DNA from: a virus
Strand: one strand, 5' to 3'
Length of the DNA: 28,370 nt
Virus record (IMG/VR): IMGVR_UViG_3300042564_003233
Coordinates: 1-28,370 of that record
The position numbers were made by a program, and so were the translations under genes. Numbering within the stretch: the first letter of the stretch is position 1; every line of letters begins with the position of its first letter. The notes beneath the pieces are model-generated. The model did no database searches. It had not been told where the DNA came from and saw nothing but the letters and a program-made list of their open reading frames with translations. Shown piece by piece: positions 1 through 9,392 of the stretch.

Positions 1-2
1 TA

Positions 3-212
3 ATGTTAGTCAAGACTGAAACTGATGGATTCATGAAAGATACTTCTACTGGAGCTTTCATAAATACAGACGATGCATCTTATGCAAAGTTTGTAGCAGA
101 GAGATCGAAAGCGAAGAATAGCAAAGAGCTATCGAATAGAATCAGTGCAGTCGAAGACGATCTCAAAGAAATTAAAACTCTACTCTTACAAGTAGTGAAT
201 GGAAGAAATTAA
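3..212 (+). CDS. Small phage protein with C-terminal coiled coil
   Basis: A 69-residue protein whose ATG overlaps a TAA at bases 1-3, probably the stop of the preceding gene cut off by the window. The first half is polar with a turn-rich segment (DGFMKDTSTGAF). Residues about 45-65 look like a short amphipathic or coiled-coil helix (ISAVEDDLKEIKTLLLQVV). Its stop overlaps the next ATG by one base (TAATG), so it is probably translationally coupled to the fibre gene that follows. Small proteins of this style sit upstream of fibre genes in T4-like marine phages. I do not recognise a function; a role in fibre trimerisation or attachment is only a guess. Confidence 0.7.
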   Translation: MLVKTETDGFMKDTSTGAFINTDDASYAKFVAERSKAKNSKELSNRISAVEDDLKEIKTLLLQVVNGRN

Positions 213-2266
213 TGTCAAGACCAGTAGCTAATGTTGATGTAATTACCGACTCGTTCGAGGTTTGGCTCCTCGAGACCAATGAACTTCTTCACGCGCTTTC
301 GACAGAAATCATCACTGCAAATAGCACGTATGCAAACACGGGTAACACTGCGTTTCCAAGAACAGCTCAGCTATACGGAACATTCGGGGCTAATAATCTC
401 GTCGTAACAAACTGGATGAAAGGCGGAAACGTCAACGGTTCGTTTGCGAATCTCATGATCAGTACGAACACTGTTCTGAGCAACGTGACATCGACCGAAA
501 TTCGTCTGGAAGTTGCCAATGGTTCTTCGAACACATTCATGTGGCAGTACGGTCTACATGCTGGTTTGACTGGTGCAAACCTTGTCGCTAACACAACGAA
601 GCTGACGATTCAGTCGAACTCGACCACGAATACAACAGCAACTGCATTCGCAGTTGTTGCCGCGAATAGCACTAACACTGCTACGATGAATCCAATTAGC
701 TTTAGCACTGGATTGTTTGTAGCGAACACGATTCAGATTACATTAGGTGCCAATGTCACTGCTAATGCCACGAATGGTGGTACGATCCAAGTCACAGGAT
801 CCGGAGCAGTAGGTAACAGTGTATCAAATAGCAGCGGCCTATATGTAGGCAATACTGTTACGAACAGTCAGATGACGAGTGTTCGATTCTTTGCCGCAGA
901 AGGTAGCAATACCGTACTCGCAAACAATCAGATCATTAGCATTGCCAATACAACATCATCTGCAAATATTGATCCTATCAGTTTCAAGACAGGCATCTTT
1001 ACAGCTAACACCATTCAAGTTTCACTTGGTGCCAATGTCACTGCGAATGCTACCAACGGCGGCACGATCCAAGTAACAGGAACTGGTACGGTCGGCAATA
1101 CGGTTGCAAATAGTAGTGGCCTGCATGTAGGTAATACTTTAAACTCTTCACAAGTCACATCAGTTCGTTTCCTTGCATCTGAAGGTTCAAACACCACTCT
1201 TGCAAATACTCGAATCATTAGCATCGCTAACTCGAGTGCCACTGCAAACATCGAACCGAACGCATTTAAAACTGGCATCTTTACTGCCAATACTATTCAG
1301 ATCTCGCTCGGCGCAAACGTCACGGCAAATGCTACCAATGGTGGTACAGTGCAAATCACTGGAACAGGTGCGATTGGTAACGTTGTAGCAAATAGTAGCG
1401 GAGTATTTGTAGGTAATACGCTTAACGCTTCTGAGTTAACATCGCTTCGATTCTTCACCGCAGAAGGTAGTAATACCGTTTTAGCGAATACTCGAATTGT
1501 TAGCATTGTCAACTCAACGTCGACATCTAACGTTACACCGACAGGATTCTTTGCAGGTATTGTTACTGCTAACCAAACAGTTGTTGCAGTCGGAGCGAAT
1601 GTCGTTGCAAATGCTACTACGGTTCTTGTTGGGAATGCAACGTTTAATACGGCGATTGGTAATGGATCGATCACTGCATCTGCGAATCTTACCATTACGC
1701 CGACAAGCCATCTTGTTGTTGTAGGTGCTGCGACAGTCAGTTCGAACGTTGCTCTTGCAAATACGCTGACGGTTACAGGAAATACGAATCTTTCGAATAC
1801 GCTCACTGTAACTGGAGCTACAACGCTTTCGAGTACTCTTGGAGTAACAGGAGCAACTGCTCTAGCGAATACGCTCGCAGTGACTGGTCCTGCTACACAT
1901 GCAAACATCGTGACTTTCAAGACTGAGCACGTAGTTGATATCTTTGCAAACGGAAATCTTGGAGCTACGACTGGTTCAGATCTTCTTGTCTTCGAATATC
2001 CAAAGGCAGACTATAGCACTGCTAAACTTCTCATTCAATTGAAAAATGCTGGTAATACACAGATCTCTGAAGTACTACTTGCTCATGATAATTCGACTGC
2101 GCAGCTTACAACATATGGTACGGTTTCTTCACCTGTTGCAGCTAATTCCGGAGTCAGCTTACTTGGTACTTTCTCTGCGAACGTGGCTACTGCAAACGTA
2201 AGAGTATATGTCAATCAAACAAGATCTAGCACGGCTGCAAAAGTTGTTGCTCAATTCATTAAGTAA
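212..2266 (+). CDS. Repeat-rich phage tail fibre / structural protein
   Basis: A 684-residue protein rich in Asn, Thr, Ser, Ala and Val, typical of beta-rich phage fibre shafts. The N-terminus (VDVITDSFEVWLLETNELL) looks like a helical attachment head common in marine T4-like fibre genes. From about residue 170 the shaft contains three units of 94 residues plus a degenerate fourth. Each unit has a LGANVTANATNGGT core, a GNTV/L segment and an RFFAAEGSNTVLANTRI segment. Later come shorter repeats of the type LTVTGNTNLSNTLTVTGATTL. The last roughly 120 residues are non-repetitive and may form the distal tip. GGAAG lies six bases upstream of the ATG. Fibre assignment is from composition and context; no receptor can be inferred. 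Confidence 0.8.
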   Translation: MSRPVANVDVITDSFEVWLLETNELLHALSTEIITANSTYANTGNTAFPRTAQLYGTFGANNLVVTNWMKGGNVNGSFANLMISTNTVLSNVTSTEIRLEVANGSSNTFMWQYGLHAGLTGANLVANTTKLTIQSNSTTNTTATAFAVVAANSTNTATMNPISFSTGLFVANTIQITLGANVTANATNGGTIQVTGSGAVGNSVSNSSGLYVGNTVTNSQMTSVRFFAAEGSNTVLANNQIISIANTTSSANIDPISFKTGIFTANTIQVSLGANVTANATNGGTIQVTGTGTVGNTVANSSGLHVGNTLNSSQVTSVRFLASEGSNTTLANTRIISIANSSATANIEPNAFKTGIFTANTIQISLGANVTANATNGGTVQITGTGAIGNVVANSSGVFVGNTLNASELTSLRFFTAEGSNTVLANTRIVSIVNSTSTSNVTPTGFFAGIVTANQTVVAVGANVVANATTVLVGNATFNTAIGNGSITASANLTITPTSHLVVVGAATVSSNVALANTLTVTGNTNLSNTLTVTGATTLSSTLGVTGATALANTLAVTGPATHANIVTFKTEHVVDIFANGNLGATTGSDLLVFEYPKADYSTAKLLIQLKNAGNTQISEVLLAHDNSTAQLTTYGTVSSPVAANSGVSLLGTFSANVATANVRVYVNQTRSSTAAKVVAQFIK
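731..1576 (+). repeat. Three 282-bp (94-residue) tandem repeats in fibre gene
   Basis: The ATTCA(G/A) marker of the NTIQ(I/V) motif occurs at 731, 1013 and 1295, exactly 282 bp apart. A degenerate fourth unit begins near 1577. The copies have drifted at DNA level but keep the protein pattern, so this is an old shaft duplication under protein selection rather than a recent slippage array. Confidence 0.8.
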
Positions 2267-2274
2267 GGTAATAT

Positions 2275-3999
2275 ATGTCAGGCGCAAATAATAGATTTAA
2301 GGTTGATAACGGTCTAGTTGCTTCTGGCAACGCGATCTTCTATGATCGTGTCGACGTAGAAGCCAACGCGCACTTTAAAAACGACTTGTTTGTTGTATCT
2401 GGTAACCTTGTAGTAAATGGTTCTCTTGTATACGCCAACGTTACCATCGGTCAAGGCGGGGTTCTTCTGATTGCAGATCAGCAGCCACTCGGTAATACTT
2501 CAAACCGTTTCAATGCTTTCGTATTTAATACGACATCTTATGGAACACTACGACCAGATGCAAACGGTGGTGCACTTGGTACTACGACTGCTCGCTTTGA
2601 TGTCTTTGCAAACAATATCACCGTTACAAATACGGTGAATTTCCCGAGTGGAGCAGGCGTTAACTCGTCGCTCTATACTGGTACAGCAAGCAATGCTAAC
2701 ACCGTATACAATATCTCGGCGAATGGTATCGTAGTCAGAACTGGTACAGGAACAGGTACTACGGTATCGATTGCTTCTACGAACGGCATTAGCGTAACAA
2801 ACGGCAACGGCGTTTCTGGAAATCCTACGATTAGTTTTGTAGCGAATGCTGGTTTAACAGTAAACGCGGCAGGCGTATTTGTTGATGCATCTGCTATTAC
2901 TGTCGGTACACTTCCTACATCTCGGGGCGGTACAGGCGGATCGATCAATAACCTTCTACCTACACAATCTGCTGGAACAACAGGTTTCGTCCTTGCATCA
3001 AGTGGAGCGACAGCTAACTTGGTGTGGACGCAACTTGCTGGACCTCAAGGTGCGCAAGGTGCAACTGGTGCTCAAGGTGCACAAGGATCTACCGGTTCTC
3101 AAGGACCAACTGGTGCTCAAGGCGCAGCTTCGACAGTTCCTGGTCCACAAGGCGCGCAAGGAATAACTGGTTCCCAGGGTCCACAGGGAACAACTGGTTC
3201 TCAAGGACCACAAGGACCTTCGGTTCAAGGACCGACGGGACCACAAGGTGCACAAGGAATTATCGGACCTCAGGGACCGCAAGGAACAACTGGTGCTCAA
3301 GGTGCTGCTTCAACCGTTGCCGGTCCTCAAGGCGCCCAAGGTTTGCAAGGTATCCAAGGACCACAGGGACCGCAAGGCCTTACAGGTGCACAAGGTGCAG
3401 CATCTTCAGTTGCTGGTCCTCAAGGTGCTCAAGGATTACAAGGCGCTCAAGGTGCAACTGGTCCTCAAGGATCTCCTGGAATAAACGGAGCACAAGGTGC
3501 AACTGGTGCTCAAGGCGCGGCAGGTTCAAGTATAACAGGTGCTCAAGGTGCAACCGGACCACAAGGTGCCCAAGGAAGTGCATCTGGTGCTGTCGCGCCT
3601 ATTCTAAGACACGTCACCGCAGGATTTACAAGTGGCGGCCAAGTTTTTGTAACAGCGACTCAACCTACTGCTTCAGCGGCTGGTGATATCTGGATTGACA
3701 CTGCAGGAACTACAGGATATACACAAAGTCTCTCGTCAAATGGATGGACTAAGTTGCCAAACGGAGCAATTATTCAGTGGGGAACAGTAACTGTTACTCC
3801 AAATACTACAGGATCTGGATCATTTCCAACATCGTTCACCGCGGTTGCCCGAGCTGTGATGAATGGCGTAGGAGATACAGGCGTATTTGGACAGGCTTCT
3901 AAAGGTGCAACCATTTTTAGTGTATCAACAACTGGTTTCAGTTGGTTTAACGGAGATGAAAGTTCTCATACCGGTTACTGGTTAGCAATGGGATATTAA
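2275..3999 (+). CDS. Collagen-like tail fibre with gp53-type receptor-binding tip
   Basis: A 574-residue fibre in three parts. Residues 1 to about 255 are a beta-rich head and shaft ([16 protein letters not shown], then [15 protein letters not shown]). Residues about 256-440 are collagen-like Gly-X-Y triplets, mainly GPQ, GAQ and GAT, with proline in the X position. The last about 130 residues contain [33 protein letters not shown] and the ending YWLAMGY. That pattern matches the gp53-like C-terminal tail-fibre domain (LPNGxIIQWG...YWxAxGY), so this is the likely receptor-binding tip. The next gene encodes a tail-fibre assembly chaperone, which fits a fibre that needs help to trimerise. AAGTAAGG precedes the ATG. 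Confidence 0.88.
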   Translation: MSGANNRFKVDNGLVASGNAIFYDRVDVEANAHFKNDLFVVSGNLVVNGSLVYANVTIGQGGVLLIADQQPLGNTSNRFNAFVFNTTSYGTLRPDANGGALGTTTARFDVFANNITVTNTVNFPSGAGVNSSLYTGTASNANTVYNISANGIVVRTGTGTGTTVSIASTNGISVTNGNGVSGNPTISFVANAGLTVNAAGVFVDASAITVGTLPTSRGGTGGSINNLLPTQSAGTTGFVLASSGATANLVWTQLAGPQGAQGATGAQGAQGSTGSQGPTGAQGAASTVPGPQGAQGITGSQGPQGTTGSQGPQGPSVQGPTGPQGAQGIIGPQGPQGTTGAQGAASTVAGPQGAQGLQGIQGPQGPQGLTGAQGAASSVAGPQGAQGLQGAQGATGPQGSPGINGAQGATGAQGAAGSSITGAQGATGPQGAQGSASGAVAPILRHVTAGFTSGGQVFVTATQPTASAAGDIWIDTAGTTGYTQSLSSNGWTKLPNGAIIQWGTVTVTPNTTGSGSFPTSFTAVARAVMNGVGDTGVFGQASKGATIFSVSTTGFSWFNGDESSHTGYWLAMGY

Positions 4000-4003
4000 T
4001 AAA

Positions 4004-4375
4004 ATGACAATTTACTACAGCCCAACAACAAAAGGTTTTTACGATACTGATTTTGGGTATCCGTCATTGCCGCAAGATATTGTTGAAATTACCGCAGAGC
4101 AACACCAGCAGTTTCTCCATGGTATGAATATGCAAAATAAAGAATTGGTTTTATCACAAGGAAATCTTGTTTTGCAAGATCGAGTCGTGGTAATTACTTG
4201 GGAACAAATTAGATCGAAAAGAAATAATCTTCTAGCTTTATCTGACTATACTCAAATGGCAGATTGGCCTGGAGATAAAACTGCTTGGGCTACATATCGT
4301 CAAACTTTAAGAGATCTTCCTCAGACTTATACAAATGCAGCAGACGTTGTTTGGCCATCTAAGCCAGGAGAATAA
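4004..4375 (+). CDS. Tail fibre assembly chaperone (Phage_tail_APC-like)
   Basis: A 123-residue protein. The C-terminal half carries the pattern of the phage tail assembly chaperone family (PF16778-like): WEQIRSKRNNLLALSDYTQ, DWPGDKTAWATYRQTLRDLP and a final VVWPSKP. The N-terminal half (YYSPTTKGFYD, then VEITAEQHQQFLHGM) fits tail fibre assembly proteins, which help fold or attach the fibre encoded just upstream. It starts four bases after the fibre stop and is followed three bases later by the next gene. It is not expected to remain in the virion. Confidence 0.82.
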   Translation: MTIYYSPTTKGFYDTDFGYPSLPQDIVEITAEQHQQFLHGMNMQNKELVLSQGNLVLQDRVVVITWEQIRSKRNNLLALSDYTQMADWPGDKTAWATYRQTLRDLPQTYTNAADVVWPSKPGE

Positions 4376-4378
4376 TAA

Positions 4379-4822
4379 GTGCCGCTAACGTTCCTATCTG
4401 CTAAACCTGTTAAATATTGGAACGGCTCGTCGTGGGTCGGGAGCCAAGATTTTGCCGCCGTTAAAATGTGGAATGGATCTACGTGGCAATATGTAGGAAT
4501 ACGTCCGTATGCAGATGTAGCCTTAGTTACTTTTAGTCCCGTGGGCGGCACAATATCATCTCCGACTTTTGACACTGCCGAAGCGTATGGTTCCCAAGCA
4601 GGTTATACTATCACAGCTTCTTCAAGCGTAGTTTGGACTTATACTGGAGGAGATGGATTTAGTGGATACGCCAGTGTTGCAAGTGGAGGAAGTGCTTCAT
4701 CAATTGAACTTGTAGCAGCTTATACAGGTGGTTTCAATGAACAAACGTTTAACGTATCAGCATCAAATGGTGCAGAAACTAAATATTGGGTGATAACTGT
4801 AACATCTTATAGTTTTGAATAA
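4379..4822 (+). CDS. Small Ig-like virion or fibre accessory protein (GTG start)
   Basis: A 147-residue protein starting with GTG at 4379, chosen because AGGAG at 4366-4370 sits at ideal spacing. Residues about 12-40 hold two copies of a WNG-S-x-W hairpin (YWNGSSWV and MWNGSTWQ), a motif often seen in phage fibre and tip proteins. Residues about 45-147 form a beta-rich, cysteine-free domain (VTFSPVGGTISSPTF, then FNVSASNGAETKYWVITV) that looks Ig-like. Its place between the chaperone and other fibre parts suggests a fibre-tip or head-decoration role. I do not recognise a named family. Confidence 0.75.
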   Translation: MPLTFLSAKPVKYWNGSSWVGSQDFAAVKMWNGSTWQYVGIRPYADVALVTFSPVGGTISSPTFDTAEAYGSQAGYTITASSSVVWTYTGGDGFSGYASVASGGSASSIELVAAYTGGFNEQTFNVSASNGAETKYWVITVTSYSFE

Positions 4823-4840
4823 ACATAGCGGAAGAATTAA

Positions 4841-5170
4841 ATGGCACTGAAAGCAAATATCATTATCGATCAAGGCACTTCATTTGCTACGTCTATTGAT
4901 GTGACTGATGAAAATGGTAACATCGTAAATCTTACAGGATTTACAGGTGCCGCTCAGATGCGTAAGCATTATACTTCGACCGCTCAAACCGCATTTACAG
5001 TTTCGATTACTGCTGTGACTGGCGTCGTCGCTCTTTCGATGTCGGCAAATACCACAAATGGCCTTACAGCCGGAAGATACGTATATGACTGTGAGTTGAC
5101 TGATGGCAGCGGAACAGTTTCTCGTCTTGTTGAAGGTATCGTCACAGTTACACCAGGAGTTACAAGATAA
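4841..5170 (+). CDS. Small Ig-fold structural protein (BppU-N-like)
   Basis: A 109-residue protein with the pattern of short phage baseplate or fibre Ig-like modules: N-terminal IIIDQGTSFATSIDVTDENG, a LTGFTGAAQMRKHY segment, a central VALSMSANTT, and C-terminal AGRYVYDCELTDG. This resembles BppU N-terminal-type domains that connect receptor-binding proteins to the tail. The resemblance is by pattern only. GGAAG precedes the ATG and the stop overlaps the next start (TAATG), so the pair is translationally coupled. Confidence 0.75.
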   Translation: MALKANIIIDQGTSFATSIDVTDENGNIVNLTGFTGAAQMRKHYTSTAQTAFTVSITAVTGVVALSMSANTTNGLTAGRYVYDCELTDGSGTVSRLVEGIVTVTPGVTR

Positions 5171-5415
5171 TGGCAGGTGCATCTCGTTTAGTCGCTACAA
5201 TTACAAATAACAACGGCAGATTATCATCTGCTGGTCCTATTACTCTGAAAAATCAAATTCAAGAAATACGAAGTATTGAAAACATACTCGACGTCAGCGT
5301 CGTTGAAGCCGCCAATGGCGCTACATTAATCTACAATTCTCAAAATGATAAATATGAGGTGAGACAACTGTCATTCGCGGATCTAGCAGTAGATCTCGAC
5401 GGCGGATCATTTTAA
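5170..5415 (+). CDS. Small fibre-associated protein with DLDGGSF ending
   Basis: An 81-residue protein. The C-terminal stretch NGATLIYNSQNDKYEVR followed by DLDGGSF matches a recurrent ending of small structural proteins in marine T4-like phages. The large fibre downstream ends in the closely similar LDGGTF, which suggests a shared terminal motif. It overlaps the preceding stop by one base. Function unknown; by position and motif it is probably a virion or fibre connector. Confidence 0.72.
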   Translation: MAGASRLVATITNNNGRLSSAGPITLKNQIQEIRSIENILDVSVVEAANGATLIYNSQNDKYEVRQLSFADLAVDLDGGSF

Positions 5416-5433
5416 CCTAAAAGGAATAGCCAA

Positions 5434-7383
5434 ATGGCAGACAATTTAATTCAAATTAAAAGGTCGTTAACGACAGCTGATGCGCCAACATTAGCTAACG
5501 GTGAATTAGCGTTTACAGCAAATGGCGATCACTTATTTATTGGTTCGAATGGTGCTTCGATCACCATTGCCGGTAAATTTAATCCTGGTATACTGACCGC
5601 CAACCAAGCACTCGTTGCGAATGGTACCTCTGGTATCGACAAGATTATTGTTGCTAACGCTGTTGTGACAACAGTTACAGCCAATGGTTCGACGGGTACC
5701 AACGGACAAGTACTGAGTTCAAATGGAACAGCCGCTTATTGGGAAACTCCTACTTCTGGCGTATCTGGTTCAAATACACAAGTTCAATTTAATAATTCTG
5801 GCGCATTAGCCGGAGACGCAGACTTTACGTTTGATAATACCAATAATAAACTGTCTGTTGCCGGCGGCGTTCTTGCTGGCTCTGGCGGTAACTTCGTCGT
5901 TGGTTCTAATTCTTTTGTTGCGAATGCCACCGGTGTATTCTCTACAGGCACCGTGAACGCAGCGATTGTGAGTGTTGGTACGGCGTTCGTAGCAAATGCC
6001 ACACAGATCAATATTGGAACTAACGTTGCTCTTAATGCAAATGGCACAAATGGTACTGCAGGACAAGTTCTTGCATCGAACGGAACAGCTGTATACTGGG
6101 TAACACCTCAAGATGGTGATATTACATCAGTCGTAGCCGGTTCTGGTCTTACTGGTGGCGGTACATCTGGCGAGGTAACTCTTGATGTTGGTGCTGGTAA
6201 CGGTATCAGCGTCTCTGCAGACGCGATTGCTGTAGTTGCAAATAGCGGTCTTGCTTCAAATACCTCAGGCGTACACGTTATTGCAAATAACGGTCTATCT
6301 GCAAACGCAACAGGCGTTTTTGTTGTTGCCGGAGCTGGTATTGCTTCGAACGCAACAGGTGTGCATGTCGTATCTGGTAACGGTACGATTGTTTCGAATA
6401 CCTCGGGCGTTTATGTCAATGCTGCTGCACTTTCAATTGCCACATCGCAACTTTCAGGCGACGTTGCTCTTGGTTCGGGTACATCAGGCGACTATGTTGC
6501 TACTATCACAGCTGGTAACGGTATTTCTGGATCCTCATCTGGTGAAGGTGGTGCAGCCACGATTGCTGTTGTAGCAAACAACGGTATTGTATCGAATACT
6601 TCAGGCGTCTTTGCCAAAGCTGCTAACGGTATTTCTGTTGATGGCGCTGGTATCAACGTTGTTGGCGGTGATGGTCTTACAGCTAACGCGACTGGAGTTC
6701 ATGTTGGTGCTGCTAACGGTATTAATGTCACTGCAGATGCAGTTGGCCTTACCACTGGTTCAACACTCACGGTCAACTCTGCTGGACTCCATGTTAATAC
6801 TGCACTCTCGATTACAGATCTTTCTCTTTCCGGAAATCTGACTGTTCTCGGTACGCTTTCGACAATCGATACTACCAACCTGACAGTCCAAGATTCGCTG
6901 ATCGAGCTTGCAAACGGAAACGCAACAACCGACATTCTTGATATCGGTCTTTATGGTCAATACGGTGCCACTGGAGCTAAATATACCGGTCTTTTCCGTG
7001 ATGCTACAGATGGCGTTTATAAGCTCTTTGCTGGTTCTCAAACAGAACCTACAACAACTGTAGACACTGCAGCAGCCGGTTATACTACTGCTACATTACA
7101 AGCATTCCTAAACTCTGGTGGTTTGGTTTCGAACGCGACTAACGTTACTCTTACTGCGAACTCGACACTCGCGGTTGGTATCACAGCGAATACATTGAGT
7201 CTTTCGACTGCACTGCCTGGAACAAGCGGTGGTACTGGACTCGCGACTGTTACTGCAGAAGACATTTTAGTTGCTAACTCTTCGAACGGTTTTAGAAAAT
7301 TAGCTGTTGGCTCTACTGGATTCGTGCTTCAGTCTAACGGTACAGCAGTTGTATACGCAACCCTCGACGGCGGGACATTCTAA
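5434..7383 (+). CDS. Large tail fibre, GELAF-type N-terminus, LDGGTF end
   Basis: A 649-residue fibre. The N-terminus (IQIKRSLTTADAPTLANGELAFT, then DHLFIGSNG) has the 'L-x-x-GE-A-x...LYIG' pattern of phage tail fibre and tropism-determinant N-terminal domains. The middle is a long run of short repeats around NNGLSANATGVFVV and GNGISVSADAIAVVA, spaced about 17 residues, which look like a beta-helical shaft. Residues about 455-500 carry SLSGNLTVLGTLSTIDTTNLTV, a motif shared with the fibres at 7632 and 24456. It ends in LDGGTF. AAGGAA precedes the start. Confidence 0.82.
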   Translation: MADNLIQIKRSLTTADAPTLANGELAFTANGDHLFIGSNGASITIAGKFNPGILTANQALVANGTSGIDKIIVANAVVTTVTANGSTGTNGQVLSSNGTAAYWETPTSGVSGSNTQVQFNNSGALAGDADFTFDNTNNKLSVAGGVLAGSGGNFVVGSNSFVANATGVFSTGTVNAAIVSVGTAFVANATQINIGTNVALNANGTNGTAGQVLASNGTAVYWVTPQDGDITSVVAGSGLTGGGTSGEVTLDVGAGNGISVSADAIAVVANSGLASNTSGVHVIANNGLSANATGVFVVAGAGIASNATGVHVVSGNGTIVSNTSGVYVNAAALSIATSQLSGDVALGSGTSGDYVATITAGNGISGSSSGEGGAATIAVVANNGIVSNTSGVFAKAANGISVDGAGINVVGGDGLTANATGVHVGAANGINVTADAVGLTTGSTLTVNSAGLHVNTALSITDLSLSGNLTVLGTLSTIDTTNLTVQDSLIELANGNATTDILDIGLYGQYGATGAKYTGLFRDATDGVYKLFAGSQTEPTTTVDTAAAGYTTATLQAFLNSGGLVSNATNVTLTANSTLAVGITANTLSLSTALPGTSGGTGLATVTAEDILVANSSNGFRKLAVGSTGFVLQSNGTAVVYATLDGGTF

Positions 7384-7386
7384 TTT

Positions 7387-7578
7387 ATGGAAGCTGAATT
7401 TGTAAATGAGTACATCAATCGATTACTCGCGAGTGTACATGATCTTACAAGTAAGAACATCATGCTAGAAACAAGACTGGTCATGGCCGATAAAACCATG
7501 ACCAGTCTTCAAGCAAAAATTGTTGATCTTGAAAAGCTTGGAAATAAAAATAAAAAAGCTGAAGATACTTCTGTATAA
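7387..7578 (+). CDS. Small coiled-coil protein
   Basis: A 63-residue, highly charged helical protein with heptad-like hydrophobics (INRLLASVHDLTSKNIMLETRL, then MTSLQAKIVDLEKL) and a Lys-rich tail. It starts three bases after the fibre stop, so it is co-transcribed and probably coupled. It could be a trimerisation or attachment partner of the fibre, similar in style to the coiled-coil protein at 3-212. The gene contains a perfect 14-bp inverted repeat, and its stop codon lies inside a T4-type late promoter box. Confidence 0.7.
   Translation: MEAEFVNEYINRLLASVHDLTSKNIMLETRLVMADKTMTSLQAKIVDLEKLGNKNKKAEDTSV
7473..7509 (+). other. Perfect 14-bp stem-loop inside coding sequence
   Basis: The left arm 7473-7486 (AAGACTGGTCATGG) and the right arm 7496-7509 are exact reverse complements around a 9-base loop. 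The stem codes for residues in the coiled-coil protein. No T-run follows, so a classical intrinsic terminator is unlikely; an mRNA-processing or stability element, or a protein-binding site, is possible. Confidence 0.8.
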
Positions 7579-7581
7579 ATA
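7574..7581 (+). promoter_or_regulatory. T4-type late promoter (TATAAATA)
   Basis: An exact TATAAATA followed by G, in the 53-bp gap before the fibre gene at 7632 and overlapping the upstream stop codon. In T4 this box is read by the gp55 late sigma factor with initiation a few bases downstream, predicting a start near 7587 and a 45-base leader. Position and orientation fit a late operon of fibre and modification genes. Confidence 0.7.
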
Positions 7582-7631
7582 GAATATTAGGGGTTACATA
7601 ACCGCTTCGTTGCTCTATATAGAGGTTGAGA

Positions 7632-9377
7632 ATGGCAAATAAATTTCAATTTAAGCGCACGACAATTTCTGGTCGTACAGCTAATACTACTGACGTAGCA
7701 AATTCCGGCTTTATTGATAACGGTGAATTTGCAGTCAACCTAACTGACCGTAAAGTCTTCTCTTCAGATGCTGCGAATGCCATCTTTGAAGTTGGTTCAA
7801 ATCTCTCTTCTCTCGCTGTCACTACGATCGTAGCCAACGGATCTTCTGGATCCAACGGCCAAGTTCTTTCATCGAATGGAACAGGAGTTTATTGGGGCTC
7901 AGGCGGTACGGCAAATGCTGCTACCATGAATACCTATACGTTTACTGTCACATCGAATACCACGGTGTTTACAGGATTAGACGACACATCAAACACATTC
8001 GTATATACTTTAGGGCTTGAAAGCGTCTTCATTAATGGTTCGCGTCAGATTGCGGCCGTTGACTATAACACGACAAATACCACGGTCTTAACGCTTACAT
8101 CGAATGCGATTGCTGGTGATATTGTTCAAGTTACAACTTTAAATGGTGCTTCACTTACTCTCGGATCTCAAGGCGCTCAAGGTGCTCAAGGTGCAACCGG
8201 TGCACAAGGTGCTCAAGGCACAACGGGTGCTCAAGGCGCTCAAGGTGTTGCTGGCGCTCAAGGTGTTCAAGGCGCAACTGGCGCAACTGGTGCTCAAGGC
8301 ACAACGGGTGATCAAGGTGCTCAAGGTGTTGCTGGCGCTCAAGGTGTTCAAGGCGCAACTGGCGCAACTGGTGCTCAAGGTGTTGCCGGCGCTCAAGGTG
8401 TTCAAGGCGCAACTGGCGCAACTGGTGCTCAAGGTGTTGCTGGACCTCAAGGTGTTACTGGTGCTCAAGGCGCTCAAGGTGCTCAAGGTGCCACCGGTGG
8501 AGGTGTAACCTCAGTCGCCACGGCTAATGGACTTTCTGGTGGAACGATTACAACTAGTGGTACAATTGGAGTAACTGCTGGGCCAACACTTACGGTCAAT
8601 ACGACTGGTATTCATGTGAATTCCACATTATCAATCGCCGATCTTACACTCTCGGGTAACCTGACAGTTTCCGGTACAAGAACTTACGTGAACACCACAA
8701 CACTCGACGTTGGTGATAATATTGTTACGCTGAATGCAGATCTTGGAGCTAATCCTCCTACTGAGAATGCTGGCTTCGAGATCATGCGCGGGACGTCTGC
8801 CAACGTTCAGTTCGTCTGGGATGAAACAAATGATCGCTGGTCTACAAACAGTCAACCACTTGCTGTTTCGTCTCTTGTAGCCGCAGGTGCTGCATCTGGA
8901 ATTACCACCCTTGCTGCCGGTAATACTACGATCACTGGTTTTGCCAACGTAACCTCGACGCTACAAGTAGCTGGTATTACTACTCTTAATGCCAACGTTG
9001 CAATGGCAAATAATGTGTTAAGTAATCCTAAGCTTGCTTCATACAAAGAAGCAGTTGTTGCCAATACTATAACAACAACTACTCACACTGTAGATTTATC
9101 ACTATCCAACGTATTCGATTTGACATTGGCCAACGCGTCTATTACAATTACATTTTCAAATCCTCCTGCATCGGGCAATGCATACAGTTTCACACTTCAT
9201 TGTAAACAAGACGCCACGGGATCGAGAATAATCACGTGGCCGGCTTCTGTTAAATATCCGAATGCTTCGACACCGACGATGTCAACTGGTGCAAATAAAA
9301 TCGATGTCTTCAGTTTCTTTACCCTCGACGGAGGTACAACATATCTCGGTGCCTTATCTCTTGCAAATACAGGTTAA
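7632..9377 (+). CDS. Collagen-like tail fibre A (late operon first gene)
   Basis: A 581-residue fibre. I chose the ATG at 7632 over an in-frame TTG two codons upstream because AGAGG at 7621-7625 gives good spacing. The N-terminus ([12 protein letters not shown], then [17 protein letters not shown]) is a GELA-type fibre head. Residues about 178-290 are collagen-like Gly-X-Y (GAQ, GAT, GVA and GVQ triplets) with very little proline. Next come [21 protein letters not shown] and [15 protein letters not shown], then a C-terminal domain of about 110 residues ([14 protein letters not shown], ending near [11 protein letters not shown]). That C-terminal domain recurs in the opposite-strand fibre at 24456-26324. 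Confidence 0.85.
   Translation: MANKFQFKRTTISGRTANTTDVANSGFIDNGEFAVNLTDRKVFSSDAANAIFEVGSNLSSLAVTTIVANGSSGSNGQVLSSNGTGVYWGSGGTANAATMNTYTFTVTSNTTVFTGLDDTSNTFVYTLGLESVFINGSRQIAAVDYNTTNTTVLTLTSNAIAGDIVQVTTLNGASLTLGSQGAQGAQGATGAQGAQGTTGAQGAQGVAGAQGVQGATGATGAQGTTGDQGAQGVAGAQGVQGATGATGAQGVAGAQGVQGATGATGAQGVAGPQGVTGAQGAQGAQGATGGGVTSVATANGLSGGTITTSGTIGVTAGPTLTVNTTGIHVNSTLSIADLTLSGNLTVSGTRTYVNTTTLDVGDNIVTLNADLGANPPTENAGFEIMRGTSANVQFVWDETNDRWSTNSQPLAVSSLVAAGAASGITTLAAGNTTITGFANVTSTLQVAGITTLNANVAMANNVLSNPKLASYKEAVVANTITTTTHTVDLSLSNVFDLTLANASITITFSNPPASGNAYSFTLHCKQDATGSRIITWPASVKYPNASTPTMSTGANKIDVFSFFTLDGGTTYLGALSLANTG
8253..8434 (+). repeat. Three identical 47-bp repeats in collagen-like region
   Basis: The same 47-bp block (GGCGCTCAAGGTGTTCAAGG and its continuation) occurs at 8253-8299, 8334-8380 and 8388-8434. 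Identity at DNA level, including third codon positions, points to recent duplication by slippage or recombination. All intervals keep the reading frame and the Gly-X-Y register. Confidence 0.85.
8901..8938 (+). repeat. Inverted-repeat partner of 25108-25145
   Basis: Bases 8901-8938 match the reverse complement of 25108-25145 at 34 of 38 positions, with the last 23 bases (8916-8938) identical. Both encode the same peptide ([13 protein letters not shown]) in two fibre genes on opposite strands. A third, more diverged copy lies near 25921-25958. Confidence 0.75.
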
Positions 9378-9392
9378 TAAGAAGGTTATACG

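Noticed and set aside
7473-7509. Stem-loop considered as an intrinsic terminator
   Set aside because: No T-run follows the right arm and it lies inside a coding gene; kept as an unexplained element instead.
212-9377. Fibre repeats considered as evidence for a diversity-generating retroelement
   Set aside because: No reverse transcriptase gene or template/variable repeat pair with A-specific differences is visible in the window.
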